Shown piece after piece: positions 28,097 to 38,098 of a stretch of 64,000 bases of DNA. A program made the position numbers and the translations under genes. This stretch comes from Colwellia sp. Its GTDB lineage: Bacteria; Pseudomonadota; Gammaproteobacteria; Enterobacterales; Alteromonadaceae. The stretch is from contig JAHDIK010000004.1 in assembly GCA_020630795.1 (NCBI GenBank), positions 1-64,000 on the forward strand. Direction: 5' to 3'. Below the pieces are notes generated by a model. The model worked only from the letters and a program-made list of their open reading frames with translations, did not search any database and had not been told where the DNA came from. Numbering within the stretch: position 1 is the first letter of the stretch; each line of letters opens with the position of its first letter.

Positions 28097-28867
28097 TTAA
28101 GAGGCGAAATCTGGCGACTCTTTATAAACACGTCGCATCATCGCTGGCCATGCTTTTTGTCCACCCGTTAAGCCTGTATGAACAACACTTGCTTGCGCTT
28201 TAATACCATCAACAATACTTTGATCAACACGAATAGTTTCCATGCCCGTCGATAACGCTTGTATTTGAATTTCGCACGCTCGTGTAAGGTCGTACATATG
28301 CATAAAGGCATCACCAATCGTTTTTCCAACGGTTAAAGCACCGTGATTCTTTAACAACATAAAGTTTTTGTTCCCAAGGTTTTCTTGTAACTTTACTTTT
28401 TCCGCTGGGTTAACCGCTAAACCTTCGTATTCGTGGTAGCTTAGTGATGCCAAAGCAAACATTGAATACTGGCTTAATGGCAATAAACCTTCTTTCAAAC
28501 TTGCAACAGCAATAGTGGCGTTTGTGTGTAAATGCAATACACACATAGCATCGTGCCTAACTTCATGTATAGCACTATGTATAGTAAAACCAGCAGGGTT
28601 AATTTCGAACGGGCAATCTTGGTCAATCACGTTACCGTCTATATCAATTTTAACTAAATTAGACGCGGTAACTTCATTAAACGCTAAACCAAATGCATTA
28701 ATTAAAAAATAATCAGTATCAGGAACGCGAGCCGAGATATGGGTATAAATTAAATCGTCCCAACCGTGCATCGCGACTAAACGATAACATGCAGCAAGAT
28801 CTAATCGGACATTCCATTCAGCTTCCGATACTTTATTTTTTAAATTTAATTCTGGTATTTCGAACAT
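28097..28867 (-). CDS. Class II aldolase/adducin-family protein
   Basis: 256 residues. Metal-binding His pair in VLHLHTNATI (about residues 114-116), the glycine-rich LLKNHGALTVG with a further His, and helix MYDLTRACEIQIQAL. Bacterial members are fuculose- or rhamnulose-phosphate aldolases or sugar-acid aldolase/decarboxylase relatives. It is the first gene of the minus-strand pair with the dehydratase, so cleavage of a keto-deoxy product or an epimerase-type step is plausible but unproven. It is divergent from the NRDE gene. Confidence 0.8.
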   Translation of the reverse strand: MFEIPELNLKNKVSEAEWNVRLDLAACYRLVAMHGWDDLIYTHISARVPDTDYFLINAFGLAFNEVTASNLVKIDIDGNVIDQDCPFEINPAGFTIHSAIHEVRHDAMCVLHLHTNATIAVASLKEGLLPLSQYSMFALASLSYHEYEGLAVNPAEKVKLQENLGNKNFMLLKNHGALTVGKTIGDAFMHMYDLTRACEIQIQALSTGMETIRVDQSIVDGIKAQASVVHTGLTGGQKAWPAMMRRVYKESPDFAS

Positions 28868-29024
28868 TCATTTACCTATGTTGTGCGCTTGAAGTGTGTT
28901 TTTAGCTTTCATGAGTTTAATGCATCAAGAATCGCTTTTAAACTTTATATAAGGCTATACATAAGATAAATCGCGTTTTAGACTTACTTATTCGAAATAA
29001 TTCATTGTTCATCAATAAACCTTT

Positions 29025-29810
29025 ATGTGTATTCTTTTTATAGCGCTTAAACAACATCCTAAATACCCTGTTATTATTTGTGCTAACAGAGATGAATTTC
29101 ACAAACGTCCAACTCAATCATTGCATTACTGGCCGAACGAAAAAATACTTGCGGGGAAAGACTTACAAGCAGGAGGTACGTGGCTAGGCATAACGCAATC
29201 GCAACACTTTTCGGCGTTAACCAATTTTAGGCAACCTCACTTAATTGATAACTCAAAACGCTCTCGTGGTGATTTAGTTGTACAAGCTCTATCTACAGAG
29301 AATATAAAAGCCAATCAAAACAACATCAGCGCACACCTAAACCTGAATTCGCACCAATATAATGGCTTTAATCTTATATACGGGTCATTAGAAAAATTGC
29401 ATTGTTTTGACAGCGTTAATCGAACAACACATTTAATGGAAGATGGTGTTTTTAGTTTGTGTAATGGTGCGCTAACTGACAGTTGGCCCAAAATGACGTT
29501 AGGAGAACAGAAGCTAGCAACACTCATTGAAAACAACCAACAAGATTTAACACATAACAGTCTAATGAAGTTAATGACTAACAAAGAACAAGCAGCGGAT
29601 AACCATTTACCTCAAACGGGTTTACCATTAGACAGAGAGAAGCTACTCAGTTCTATTTTTATTCAATCACCTGAATACGGTACGCGCTCTACAATTATTT
29701 TAACCAAAGATAACAATGGCGAAGTTACTATTACCGAAGCACAATACACTCCATCAGGCGAAACTGAATCATGTAATACACATTCGCTGGTATCACTGAT
29801 TGAAAACTAA
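29025..29810 (+). CDS. NRDE/TANGO2-family protein
   Basis: 261 residues. It starts MCILFIAL with Cys2 positioned like an Ntn-hydrolase nucleophile, and shows the family name-giving NRDE (ICANRDEFHKRPT), GGTWLGIT, FSALTNFR, SRGDLV, and LSNG-like FSLCNGAL. Bacterial and human TANGO2 homologues have been linked to haem handling and acyl-CoA or lipid metabolism; the molecular activity is unsettled. It is a single plus-strand gene with no obvious partner. Confidence 0.88.
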   Translation: MCILFIALKQHPKYPVIICANRDEFHKRPTQSLHYWPNEKILAGKDLQAGGTWLGITQSQHFSALTNFRQPHLIDNSKRSRGDLVVQALSTENIKANQNNISAHLNLNSHQYNGFNLIYGSLEKLHCFDSVNRTTHLMEDGVFSLCNGALTDSWPKMTLGEQKLATLIENNQQDLTHNSLMKLMTNKEQAADNHLPQTGLPLDREKLLSSIFIQSPEYGTRSTIILTKDNNGEVTITEAQYTPSGETESCNTHSLVSLIEN

Positions 29811-29839
29811 AACAATAATGTTGTATTAATAAAAAAGCT

Positions 29840-30013
29840 TTAGAGCATTTGTTTAATAATGGCACCAATAATTAAAGCGCCACATAAAAACATAGAAATT
29901 TTAGAAAACTTAGATTGTTGTTCTGAGCTCATAGGTTTACCAAATTTCTCCCCTAGAACTACCATCAGTGCAACACAAGCGAATACTACACCTAATATAA
30001 TAAGCAATGTCAT
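29840..30013 (-). CDS. Small two-helix membrane protein, 57 aa
   Basis: Minus-strand ORF from ATG 30013 to TAA 29840, with a weak GAAG ribosome site upstream. It has a hydrophobic helix at residues 3-20 (LLIILGVVFACVALMVVL), a charged loop GEKFGKPMSSEQQSKFSK, and a second helix at about 39-55. This hairpin layout and the conserved-looking loop suggest a real small inner-membrane protein. Function unknown. It lies convergent with the NRDE gene. Confidence 0.55.
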   Translation of the reverse strand: MTLLIILGVVFACVALMVVLGEKFGKPMSSEQQSKFSKISMFLCGALIIGAIIKQML

Positions 30014-30211
30014 TGAATAACTTCTTTCATTTGTTTATTGATAAATCATACTATCATTAGCTGTTGTTTTACATCAACAAACCTGCTGCAACACAATTTC
30101 CTACTCATCATATTATCAATACCAAACGGCGTGACTTATTCTCGAAAAAAACATTACAAACACACATAATTAATCTACCATACTCAAGTGTATTATTAAG
30201 ACCCTACTGCT

Positions 30212-31438
30212 ATGACTCCGAGTAAAGAATTAGCTGAAAAAAGACGCTTTATCATCAAATTAGGAAAAGCACTCCACAAATTTGGAACGCCAGCATATCG
30301 CTTAGAAGCTCACCTACTTAATGTGGCAACCTTTCTCGATTTAAAAGGCTGTTTTATAATTACTCCAACTGCGCTTACGTTCGTAATATCTGAAGGTGCA
30401 GACCAACCCGAATACACTCATGTAGTGCGTGTAACTCCGGGTGAATTAGATTTAGGTTCGCTAGCTCGAACCGATGAACTTGTTGATGAACTTAGCTCAG
30501 GGCAACGTACTTTATCAGAATCTCTCGAACGATTAGATGAAATAGCAAATAAACCAAATCCTTACGGACAAGTGCTAACCTTTTTAGCCTTTGGTGCCTC
30601 TAGTGGTGCATTTGCAATGTTAATGAGTACGAGCTGGAACGATGTTTTTTGGTCGGGATTACTTGGGTTAGTTGTTTATTTATTTGTATTCTGGAGTGAA
30701 CGCTCAAAGCGTGTTACCGACATGTTAGAGCCAATATCAGCGCTAACCGTAGCGTTGCTTGCCTCAGCCATTACATTGATTGATCCCAGTATAAACATTC
30801 CACTCGTTATTCTTTCAAGTATTATCGCGTTTATCCCAGGCCTTGCACTTACGCTAGGTTTATCTGAACTTGCTGCCCGAAACCTAATGGCAGGTACAGC
30901 GCGAATAATGGACGCCTTAATGTCGTTATTTAAATTGTACTTTGGCGGTGTATTAGGGCTAGCGCTAGGTAAATTAATGTGGGGAGAAGTTGCTTTTGTA
31001 GAACCCACATCAACACCTGTATGGACCGCTTGGGTTGCTGTAACCATATTAACATTCAGCTTAGTTATTCTTTTTAAAGCCAGAAAAAAAGATGCTCCTT
31101 GGGGGATCATTTCAGGTTACATTGCATACGGCGCAAGTGTTTGGGGGAGCTTATATTTAGGTATTGCCCTTGGCGCGTTTGTAGGTGCGTTCGCGCTGGG
31201 TTTATACAGTAATTTGTTTTCAAGGCTGATGAATTTGCCATCAAGCGTTGTAAAACTATTAGGCTTAGTTGTTCTCGTACCCGGCAGTAAAGTGTATATA
31301 GGATTAAATAGTGCCGTGTCAGGGCAAAATATATTAAACTCTAGCGATATAGGTTCTCAGGCATTCTTAATTTTTATGTCGCTCGTTGCTGGCTTAATTT
31401 TTTCAAATGTTATTTTGCCTCCGCGAAAAACACTTTAG
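30212..31438 (+). CDS. ThrE-family threonine/serine exporter
   Basis: 408 residues. The N-terminal soluble part (about 1-120) has the family pattern LGKALHKFGTPAYRLEAHL and FIITPTALTFVI. About ten membrane segments follow, with the conserved PGLALTLGLSELAARNLMAGTARIMDA start of the core (positions about 210-236) and a C-terminal VLVPGSKVYIGL. It fuses the two ThrE halves in one chain, as in Corynebacterium ThrE. It would export threonine/serine using proton motive force. A TetR gene starts 36 bases downstream and may be co-transcribed. Confidence 0.88.
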   Translation: MTPSKELAEKRRFIIKLGKALHKFGTPAYRLEAHLLNVATFLDLKGCFIITPTALTFVISEGADQPEYTHVVRVTPGELDLGSLARTDELVDELSSGQRTLSESLERLDEIANKPNPYGQVLTFLAFGASSGAFAMLMSTSWNDVFWSGLLGLVVYLFVFWSERSKRVTDMLEPISALTVALLASAITLIDPSINIPLVILSSIIAFIPGLALTLGLSELAARNLMAGTARIMDALMSLFKLYFGGVLGLALGKLMWGEVAFVEPTSTPVWTAWVAVTILTFSLVILFKARKKDAPWGIISGYIAYGASVWGSLYLGIALGAFVGAFALGLYSNLFSRLMNLPSSVVKLLGLVVLVPGSKVYIGLNSAVSGQNILNSSDIGSQAFLIFMSLVAGLIFSNVILPPRKTL

Positions 31439-31474
31439 CAGCAATCAAAATATTCGGTAATTCATCACGTTATT

Positions 31475-32095
31475 ATGACAAAAAAAACATCAGAAAAATC
31501 AGCATACCACCATGGCGATCTACGAAGTAGTTTACTAGAAACGGCAACTAAAATGATCAACCAAGACGGTATTGACGGATTATCATTAAGAAAACTAGCG
31601 GAACAAGTAGGTGTATCACGTACTGCTGCCTACCATCATTTTAAAGACAAACATGAGTTACTTTGCGAGGTGGCCGCACAAGGCTTTGTGAATTGGCACC
31701 ACGAGTCAGAAGAGATTTTTGAAAGCACTACATTAACTGATGAACAAAAATACCGAAAATTTGTTTACGCGTACGTACATTTTGCTACCTCTAATCCATC
31801 ACTTTACGACTTAATGTTTGGTCGACATATTTGGAAAGACGGCAAAAGCACTGACTCTCTAAAAGAAGTAGCCTATCCAAGTTTTGAATACCAAGTAAAA
31901 ATGACCAAACGCTGGCAAAGTAAAGGCCTGTTAAACAAAGGTGAAGACACTTTACGAGTAGCTCAAGTAACATGGGGCACATTGCATGGTATTGCTCGCT
32001 TACTAATCGACGGCGTATATGCCGACAGTGGTAACTTAGAAAAAATGTGTGATTGCGCAGTTAATATGTTCTTACAAGCTAATTCTTCGGCTTAA
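31475..32095 (+). CDS. TetR/AcrR-family transcriptional regulator
   Basis: 206 residues. N-terminal HTH with LRSSLLETATKMI and LRKLAEQVGVSRTAAYHHFKDK. The C-terminal ligand domain includes LMFGRHIWKDG and TWGTLHGIARLLIDG, typical of the WHG-type C-terminal domain. It directly follows the ThrE exporter, so control of export or of itself is possible. No clear operator palindrome was found nearby. Confidence 0.88.
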   Translation: MTKKTSEKSAYHHGDLRSSLLETATKMINQDGIDGLSLRKLAEQVGVSRTAAYHHFKDKHELLCEVAAQGFVNWHHESEEIFESTTLTDEQKYRKFVYAYVHFATSNPSLYDLMFGRHIWKDGKSTDSLKEVAYPSFEYQVKMTKRWQSKGLLNKGEDTLRVAQVTWGTLHGIARLLIDGVYADSGNLEKMCDCAVNMFLQANSSA

Positions 32096-32345
32096 CTTAA
32101 CGACTTGCAAAACACTAATGTAACAGCAGGTTTACATCCCCTTAAAAAATAATGTAAATAGATGTGTATACGGCTAGATCTGCTGTAATACTGATCTTAT
32201 TATCTATAGTGCATTAAGGCTTAATTAAGAATTTGTAGTCTTCTAATTAGTTAAAACAATAATCATTAACGTAGTGAAGTAAGCTTCGCATAATACTTAT
32301 CATCTAATATTGCATAACTACGTTACAAACTATAAGAGTAAAAAC

Positions 32346-34415
32346 ATGAAAACACTCATAGCAACTGCAGTATGTACATCGTTACTACTAATGTCTGGCT
32401 GTAACAATACATCAAACGTTAGCGATTCCGACACGCTGTCTAACGCTTCAGCAACTGCGTTAGTATCAGGTATCAGCCAAGAAAACTTAGATCCTTCAGT
32501 TCGCCCTCAAGACAATTTTTATCGTTACATCAACGGTGGTTGGATAAAACGCTCAGAAATACCAGGAGACAAAACAGCCATTGGTTCATTCTATGATTTA
32601 CGTGACGAAGCAGACGACAATGTAAAAGCGATTATTGAAGAGCTTGCGAAATCAGAATCTTTAACTCAAGGAAGCGACGAACAAAAAGTTGCTGACTTGT
32701 TTAAGTCATTCACTAATATTGAAGCAAGAAATGCAAAAGGCATAACTCCTATTTCACCGCTACTTGATAAAATTGCAGGTCTGAAAAATAAAAGCGATGT
32801 AGCTGCATTTTTTGGCGCTTATCAATCTATCGGTATTACCTCTCCTTTATATTTTTACGTAAGTGTAGATGCTAAAGACTCTAGTCGTTACGCCTCACAC
32901 GCTTGGCAAGGCGGTTTAGGTTTACCAGATAAAGACTACTATTTTAACGACGGCGAACGTTTCGTAAAATTAAGAGCAGGTTACCTTGCCCACATTGAAA
33001 ACATGTTTACATTAGCTGGCTTTAAAAATGGTAAAGATGCCGCTAAAACCATCATGGCTATTGAAACAAAGTTAGCTAAACACCATTGGACACGTGTTCA
33101 ATCGCGCGACAGTGAAAAGCGTTACAACAAATTTAATGTTGATATGCTACACAAAACCGTAACAAACAAGTTTGACTGGAAAGCATATTTAGCAGCGTCT
33201 GGTGTAGCAAAACAAAAAGACATTATTATTAACCAGCCTGACTTTGCTGCTGGATTTGGTGATGTATTTGCCGCTACATCAATGTCAGATTGGAAAACCT
33301 ATTTAAAATTCCACACACTAAGCCAATTCTCGTCATACTTAACAAGCGAGCTTGATAACGAAAATTTCGACTTTTTCTCTAAGCAATTAAGTGGTCGTAA
33401 AGAACAACGCCCAACATGGAAGCGCGGTGTGTCTGTAGTTAACTCGAACTTAGGTGAAGTTATTGGTAAAGTTTATGTAGGTAAACACTTTACACCTAAA
33501 GCTAAATCACGCATGAGTGAGTTAGTAGAAAACTTACGATCAGCATACGGTAACAGTATCGACGATTTAGCATGGATGTCTAGCGACACCAAAAAAGCAG
33601 CACATGTAAAACTAGCCGCTTTTACACCTAAAATTGGCTACCCTGACAAATGGGAAGACTACTCAGCGTTAACAATTAAGTCAGACGATTTAGTAGGAAA
33701 CATTATTCGCTCTGGCAAAATTTCTCATCAAAAAGAAGTTGAAAAGCTAGGCGGACCAATTCGTAAATGGGAATGGGGTATGACTCCTCAAACGGTTAAC
33801 GCTTACTACAACCCAACCGTTAACGAAATTGTATTTCCAGCAGCTATCTTACAGCCACCATTCTTTAACATGGCTGCAGACGACGCGGTTAACTATGGCG
33901 GTATCGGCGCAGTTATTGGGCATGAAATGGGACACGGTTTTGACGACCAAGGCAGTAAATACGACGCTGAAGGTAACTTAAGAAACTGGTGGACTAAAGA
34001 AGATTTAGCGGCATTTAAAAAACGTGCTGACAATCTCGTAGCTCAATACAGCAACTATCAAGTTTTTGACGACTTAAACGTAAATGGCGAACTTACCCTT
34101 GGTGAAAACATTGGTGATTTATCAGGTGTAACTATTGCGTACAAAGCCTATAAAGCTTCACTAAACGGTAAAGAAGCCCCTGTAATTGACGGTTTAACCG
34201 GTGATCAACGCTTCTTTATGGGTTACGCGCAAATTTGGCGTTCAAAAATTGTTGAAAAATCTATGCGTAACCGTGTAGCGACAGACCCTCACTCGCCAGG
34301 TGAGTTTAGAGCACTCGGTTCGTTGTCAAACATGCCTGAATTTTATAAAGCATTTGACGTAAAAGAAGGCGACAAAATGTATATTGCGCCAGAAAAGCGT
34401 GTAAAAATTTGGTAA
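32346..34415 (+). CDS. M13-family (neprilysin/PepO-like) metallopeptidase lipoprotein
   Basis: 689 residues from ATG 32346. The ATG at 32310 would add 12 residues before the signal and is rejected. The lipobox LLMSGC gives lipidated Cys19. The zinc motif HEMGH is at 526-530 (VIGHEMGHGFDDQGSKYD), with the third ligand Glu in GENIGDLSG and NAYYNPTVNEIVFPA before it. It would cleave peptides at the cell envelope. Monocistronic with terminator. Bacterial M13 enzymes are often oligopeptidases; the substrate is unknown. Confidence 0.93.
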   Translation: MKTLIATAVCTSLLLMSGCNNTSNVSDSDTLSNASATALVSGISQENLDPSVRPQDNFYRYINGGWIKRSEIPGDKTAIGSFYDLRDEADDNVKAIIEELAKSESLTQGSDEQKVADLFKSFTNIEARNAKGITPISPLLDKIAGLKNKSDVAAFFGAYQSIGITSPLYFYVSVDAKDSSRYASHAWQGGLGLPDKDYYFNDGERFVKLRAGYLAHIENMFTLAGFKNGKDAAKTIMAIETKLAKHHWTRVQSRDSEKRYNKFNVDMLHKTVTNKFDWKAYLAASGVAKQKDIIINQPDFAAGFGDVFAATSMSDWKTYLKFHTLSQFSSYLTSELDNENFDFFSKQLSGRKEQRPTWKRGVSVVNSNLGEVIGKVYVGKHFTPKAKSRMSELVENLRSAYGNSIDDLAWMSSDTKKAAHVKLAAFTPKIGYPDKWEDYSALTIKSDDLVGNIIRSGKISHQKEVEKLGGPIRKWEWGMTPQTVNAYYNPTVNEIVFPAAILQPPFFNMAADDAVNYGGIGAVIGHEMGHGFDDQGSKYDAEGNLRNWWTKEDLAAFKKRADNLVAQYSNYQVFDDLNVNGELTLGENIGDLSGVTIAYKAYKASLNGKEAPVIDGLTGDQRFFMGYAQIWRSKIVEKSMRNRVATDPHSPGEFRALGSLSNMPEFYKAFDVKEGDKMYIAPEKRVKIW

Positions 34416-34452
34416 TAGTTATTCGTTAAGCAACTAGTACAAAATCCATCGA

Positions 34453-34483
34453 TTAAAAGGAGAGTTTAAGCTCTCCCTTTTTG
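34453..34483 (+). terminator. Rho-independent terminator after the M13 peptidase
   Basis: Arms AAAGGAGAG and CTCTCCCTTT with a TTTAAG loop and T-run. Confidence 0.88.
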
Positions 34484-34774
34484 TGCCTACAAAAATAAAA
34501 ACACCTGCCTACAAAACCTATTCATAAATATTTAATGCCATAAAAATATGCTTTAAAAACTTGTTGCATCCATGTAAAAGACATTGAGTTAATCTTTTGT
34601 TTTATAAGAATAAAATATTTTTAACTTTTACTACCGTTAACCCCCCTGCTTATCATTATCTGTATAAAATTGTTGAAGTTTTATACGCAATTTAATCAGT
34701 TTCAACTAACCTTAAAATAGGATCAGAAAAAATTTTCAGCTTTTCAAAACATTTATCGGTTTCTGGAGGTTAAT
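34484..34774. promoter_or_regulatory. AT-rich leader upstream of prkA
   Basis: About 290 AT-rich bases without a credible ORF. They must contain the prkA promoter. The enterobacterial yeaG operon uses stress sigma factors, but I could not find a GG-N10-GC sigma-54 element here. A strong ribosome site GGAGG at 34764-34768 precedes the prkA ATG. Confidence 0.4.
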
Positions 34775-36709
34775 ATGAGTATTTTTCAACATTATCAATC
34801 AAGGTACGACCTAGGGAAAGAAGAACGTTTTACTATTCAAGAGTTCCTTGACATTTGTCGAACCGATCAAAGTGCCTATGCGAGCGCCTCGGAGCGTTTA
34901 TTAAAAGCAATTGGCGAACCTGAAATGATAGACACGTCTACCGAGCCAACGCTCAGTAGAATATTTTCCAATAGAGTAATTTCTCGTTACCCTGCTTTCA
35001 AAGAATTTTACGGTATGGAAGAAGCAATTGAACAAATTGTTTCATACCTTAAACACTCATCTCAAGGGCTTGAAGAACAGAAACAAATTTTATATTTACT
35101 TGGCCCAGTGGGCGGAGGTAAATCCTCGTTAGCCGAAAAACTTAAAGCATTAATGCAAAAAGAGCCGATTTATATTTTAAGTGCCAAGGGTGAGCGAAGC
35201 CCTGTAAACGACCACCCGTTCTGTTTATTTGATTCAAATGCAGACGGAAAAATTTTAAAAGAAGAGTACGGCATTCCTTCAAGGTATTTAAATACCATTC
35301 TTTCACCTTGGGCTGCCAAGCGTTTACATGAATTTGAAGGCGACATATCTAAGTTTGAAGTGCTAAAAGTTTACCCTTCTATTTTAGATCAACTTGCTAT
35401 AGCTAAAACCGAGCCTGGTGACGACAACAATCAAGATATTTCAGCGCTTGTAGGTAAGGTTGACATAAGACAACTAGAACATTTTGCACAAAACGACCCT
35501 GACGCATACAGCTATTCAGGCGCGCTATGTAGAGCAAACCAGGGGTTAATGGAATTCGTGGAAATGTTTAAAGCACCAATAAAAGTACTTCACCCCTTAT
35601 TAACCGCTACACAAGAAGGTAATTACAATCCTACAGAAGGTCTTTCAGCCCTTCCCTTTAGTGGTATTTTGTTAGCTCATTCTAATGAGTCTGAGTGGCA
35701 AACCTTTAGAAACAACAAAAATAACGAAGCATTTTTAGATCGTGTTTACATCGTAAAAGTACCTTACTGCATGCGTGTAAGTGAAGAAGTAAAAATTTAT
35801 AAAAAGCTGCTTGAAAACAGTGAGCTTTCGAATGCGCAATGCGCCCCTGACACATTAGAAACACTGGCACAATTTTCAGTGCTGTCACGATTAAAAGAGC
35901 CTGAAAATTCAAGTATCTATTCAAAAATGCGCGTGTATGACGGTGAAAGCCTGAAAGACACAGATCCTAAAGCAAAATCATATCAAGAATACAAAGACTA
36001 CGCAGGAGTAGACGAAGGCATGTCGGGCTTGTCTACACGCTTTGCATTTAAGATTCTAAGTAGAGTATTTAACTTTGACCACTTAGAAGTGGCCGCAAAC
36101 CCTGTACATTTATTCTATGTATTAGAGCAGCAAATTGAACGAGAACAATTGCCACAAGAAACAGCCGAACGTTACTTAGAGTTCATCAAAGGTTACTTGT
36201 CTCCTCAATATATTGAATTTATAGGAAAAGAAATTCAAACCGCATACCTTGAGTCGTATTCAGAATATGGGCAAAACATTTTTGATCGTTACGTAACCTA
36301 TGCTGATTTTTGGATTCAAGATCAAGAATACAGAGACGCTGAAACAGGTCAATTATTCGATCGAGAAGCACTAAACAACGAATTAGAGAAAATAGAAAAA
36401 CCAGCAGGCATTAGCAACCCTAAAGACTTTAGAAATGAAATAGTTAATTTTGTATTAAGAGCTAAAGCGAATAATAACGGGAAAAATCCTGCGTGGACGA
36501 GTTACGAAAAACTACGCACGGTTATTGAAAAGAAAATGTTTTCGAATACTGAAGATTTACTTCCTGTTATTTCATTTAACACGAAAACATCTACCGATGA
36601 CCAACAAAAACATGATGATTTTGTAGAACGTATGATGAGCAAAGGCTATACACAAAAACAAGTAAGACTTTTATCTGAATGGTATTTAAGAGTTAGAAAA
36701 TCTTCTTAG
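34775..36709 (+). CDS. prkA: PrkA-family serine protein kinase
   Basis: 644 residues, homologous to E. coli YeaG. The N-terminal AAA domain has the Walker A loop LLGPVGGGKSSLAEKLK. The C-terminal PrkA kinase-like region covers roughly 430-640. PrkA/YeaG is a stress and nitrogen-starvation kinase, and in Bacillus it has also been reported as a protease. It is first of three genes in the order prkA-yeaH-spoVR, the widely conserved trio. The start is supported by GGAGG. Confidence 0.95.
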   Translation: MSIFQHYQSRYDLGKEERFTIQEFLDICRTDQSAYASASERLLKAIGEPEMIDTSTEPTLSRIFSNRVISRYPAFKEFYGMEEAIEQIVSYLKHSSQGLEEQKQILYLLGPVGGGKSSLAEKLKALMQKEPIYILSAKGERSPVNDHPFCLFDSNADGKILKEEYGIPSRYLNTILSPWAAKRLHEFEGDISKFEVLKVYPSILDQLAIAKTEPGDDNNQDISALVGKVDIRQLEHFAQNDPDAYSYSGALCRANQGLMEFVEMFKAPIKVLHPLLTATQEGNYNPTEGLSALPFSGILLAHSNESEWQTFRNNKNNEAFLDRVYIVKVPYCMRVSEEVKIYKKLLENSELSNAQCAPDTLETLAQFSVLSRLKEPENSSIYSKMRVYDGESLKDTDPKAKSYQEYKDYAGVDEGMSGLSTRFAFKILSRVFNFDHLEVAANPVHLFYVLEQQIEREQLPQETAERYLEFIKGYLSPQYIEFIGKEIQTAYLESYSEYGQNIFDRYVTYADFWIQDQEYRDAETGQLFDREALNNELEKIEKPAGISNPKDFRNEIVNFVLRAKANNNGKNPAWTSYEKLRTVIEKKMFSNTEDLLPVISFNTKTSTDDQQKHDDFVERMMSKGYTQKQVRLLSEWYLRVRKSS

Positions 36710-36801
36710 TTTTTATATAGCGTTGCATTGAGTGGTTTGACACATAGGGGAAACTCTATGTAAACCAAACTCGTTAATAACATCAACAATAAAGAGGCGT
36801 T

Positions 36802-38079
36802 ATGGCTAATTTTATTGATAGGCGTTTAAACAGTAAAAATAAATCTACCGTTAATCGGCAGAGATTTTTACGCCGTTACAAATCTCAAATTAAAAAGTCG
36901 GTGTCTGACGCAGTTACACAACGTGGTGTAACTGACGTAGATACGGGTGAAAACATCGTTATACCTAAAAAAGACCTTAGCGAACCAGTATTTCAACAAG
37001 GTAAAGGGGGTATTAACGACCGTGTTCACCCCGGCAATGATCAATTTACAACTGGTGACAGAATTGAGCGCCCGCAGCAAGGTCAAGGGCAAGGTGGCGG
37101 TCAAGGCGAAGCAAGTAATTCAGGTGAAGGAAACGACGACTTTGTGTTTTCAATTTCGAAAGATGAGTACCTTGATTTATTGTTTGAAGACTTAGAACTT
37201 CCAAACTTAGAAAAGTCTCAACTGAGTAAAATTGTAGAATACAAAACCGTTAGAAATGGCTATTGCGCTGAAGGCGTTCCTGCCAATATAGACATTGTAA
37301 AATCGTTACAAGGCTCAATTGCTAGACGTATTGCGATGACATCGAGCAAACGCAAAGCGTTAAAAGAATGTGAAGCTGAACTAGTGAAGCTTCAACAAGG
37401 CTCACACGATAATATTCAACAAGAAAATAAGTTAAAAGAAGAAATCCAATCGTTAAAAGATCGCATTTCGAAAGTACCGTTTATCGATAGTTTTGATTTG
37501 CGCTACAGAAACTATGCTAAACAAGCTATTCCTACGTCACGTGCAGTAATGTTTTGTTTAATGGACGTTTCTGGATCAATGGATCAAGCAACTAAAGACG
37601 TAGCCAAACGTTTTTATATTTTACTTTACTTGTTTTTAACCCGAACTTATCAAACCATCGATGTGGTGTATATTCGACACCATACACAAGCCAAAGAAGT
37701 TGATGAACAAGAGTTTTTCTATTCGAAAGAAACAGGCGGAACTATTGCATCAACCGCGCTTGAGCTTATGGACAAAATAATAAAGCAACGATACAACGAC
37801 AAAGATTGGAATATTTATGGTGCTCAAGCGTCAGACGGCGACAATTGGGCTGACGATTCTCCAAAATGCGCACAAATTCTAGATAAAAATATCCTCTCTG
37901 TTGCTCGTTATTTTAGCTACATAGAAATTACGCAACGACCTCATCAAACGTTGTGGCACCAATACGAAACAGTGGCAAATTCTCACTCACACTTTGCCAT
38001 GAAGAAAATAAAAGACGTGGCCGATATTTACCCTGTATTTAGAGAGTTATTTAAGAAGCGTTCGGAACAAGCTGCGTAA
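36802..38079 (+). CDS. yeaH: YeaH/YhbH-family (DUF444) protein with VWA-like domain
   Basis: 425 residues. The N-terminus [23 protein letters not shown] is diagnostic (shown in part). A Gly/Gln-rich linker lies at about 90-110. The C-terminal VWA domain has a MIDAS-like DVSGSMD. In E. coli YeaH works with the YeaG kinase in stress responses; the activity is unknown. It lies 92 bases after prkA and 19 bases before spoVR, in the same direction. Confidence 0.94.
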   Translation: MANFIDRRLNSKNKSTVNRQRFLRRYKSQIKKSVSDAVTQRGVTDVDTGENIVIPKKDLSEPVFQQGKGGINDRVHPGNDQFTTGDRIERPQQGQGQGGGQGEASNSGEGNDDFVFSISKDEYLDLLFEDLELPNLEKSQLSKIVEYKTVRNGYCAEGVPANIDIVKSLQGSIARRIAMTSSKRKALKECEAELVKLQQGSHDNIQQENKLKEEIQSLKDRISKVPFIDSFDLRYRNYAKQAIPTSRAVMFCLMDVSGSMDQATKDVAKRFYILLYLFLTRTYQTIDVVYIRHHTQAKEVDEQEFFYSKETGGTIASTALELMDKIIKQRYNDKDWNIYGAQASDGDNWADDSPKCAQILDKNILSVARYFSYIEITQRPHQTLWHQYETVANSHSHFAMKKIKDVADIYPVFRELFKKRSEQAA

Positions 38080-38098
38080 GCTAAAGGAGTTCCCCTGT

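Noticed and set aside
30676..31110. 144-codon minus-strand ORF opposite the ThrE gene
   Set aside because: Shadow frame of a well-supported membrane transporter; no ribosome site and no recognisable domain.
34484..34774. Sigma-54 promoter upstream of prkA
   Set aside because: No GG and GC pair at ten-base spacing in a suitable position.
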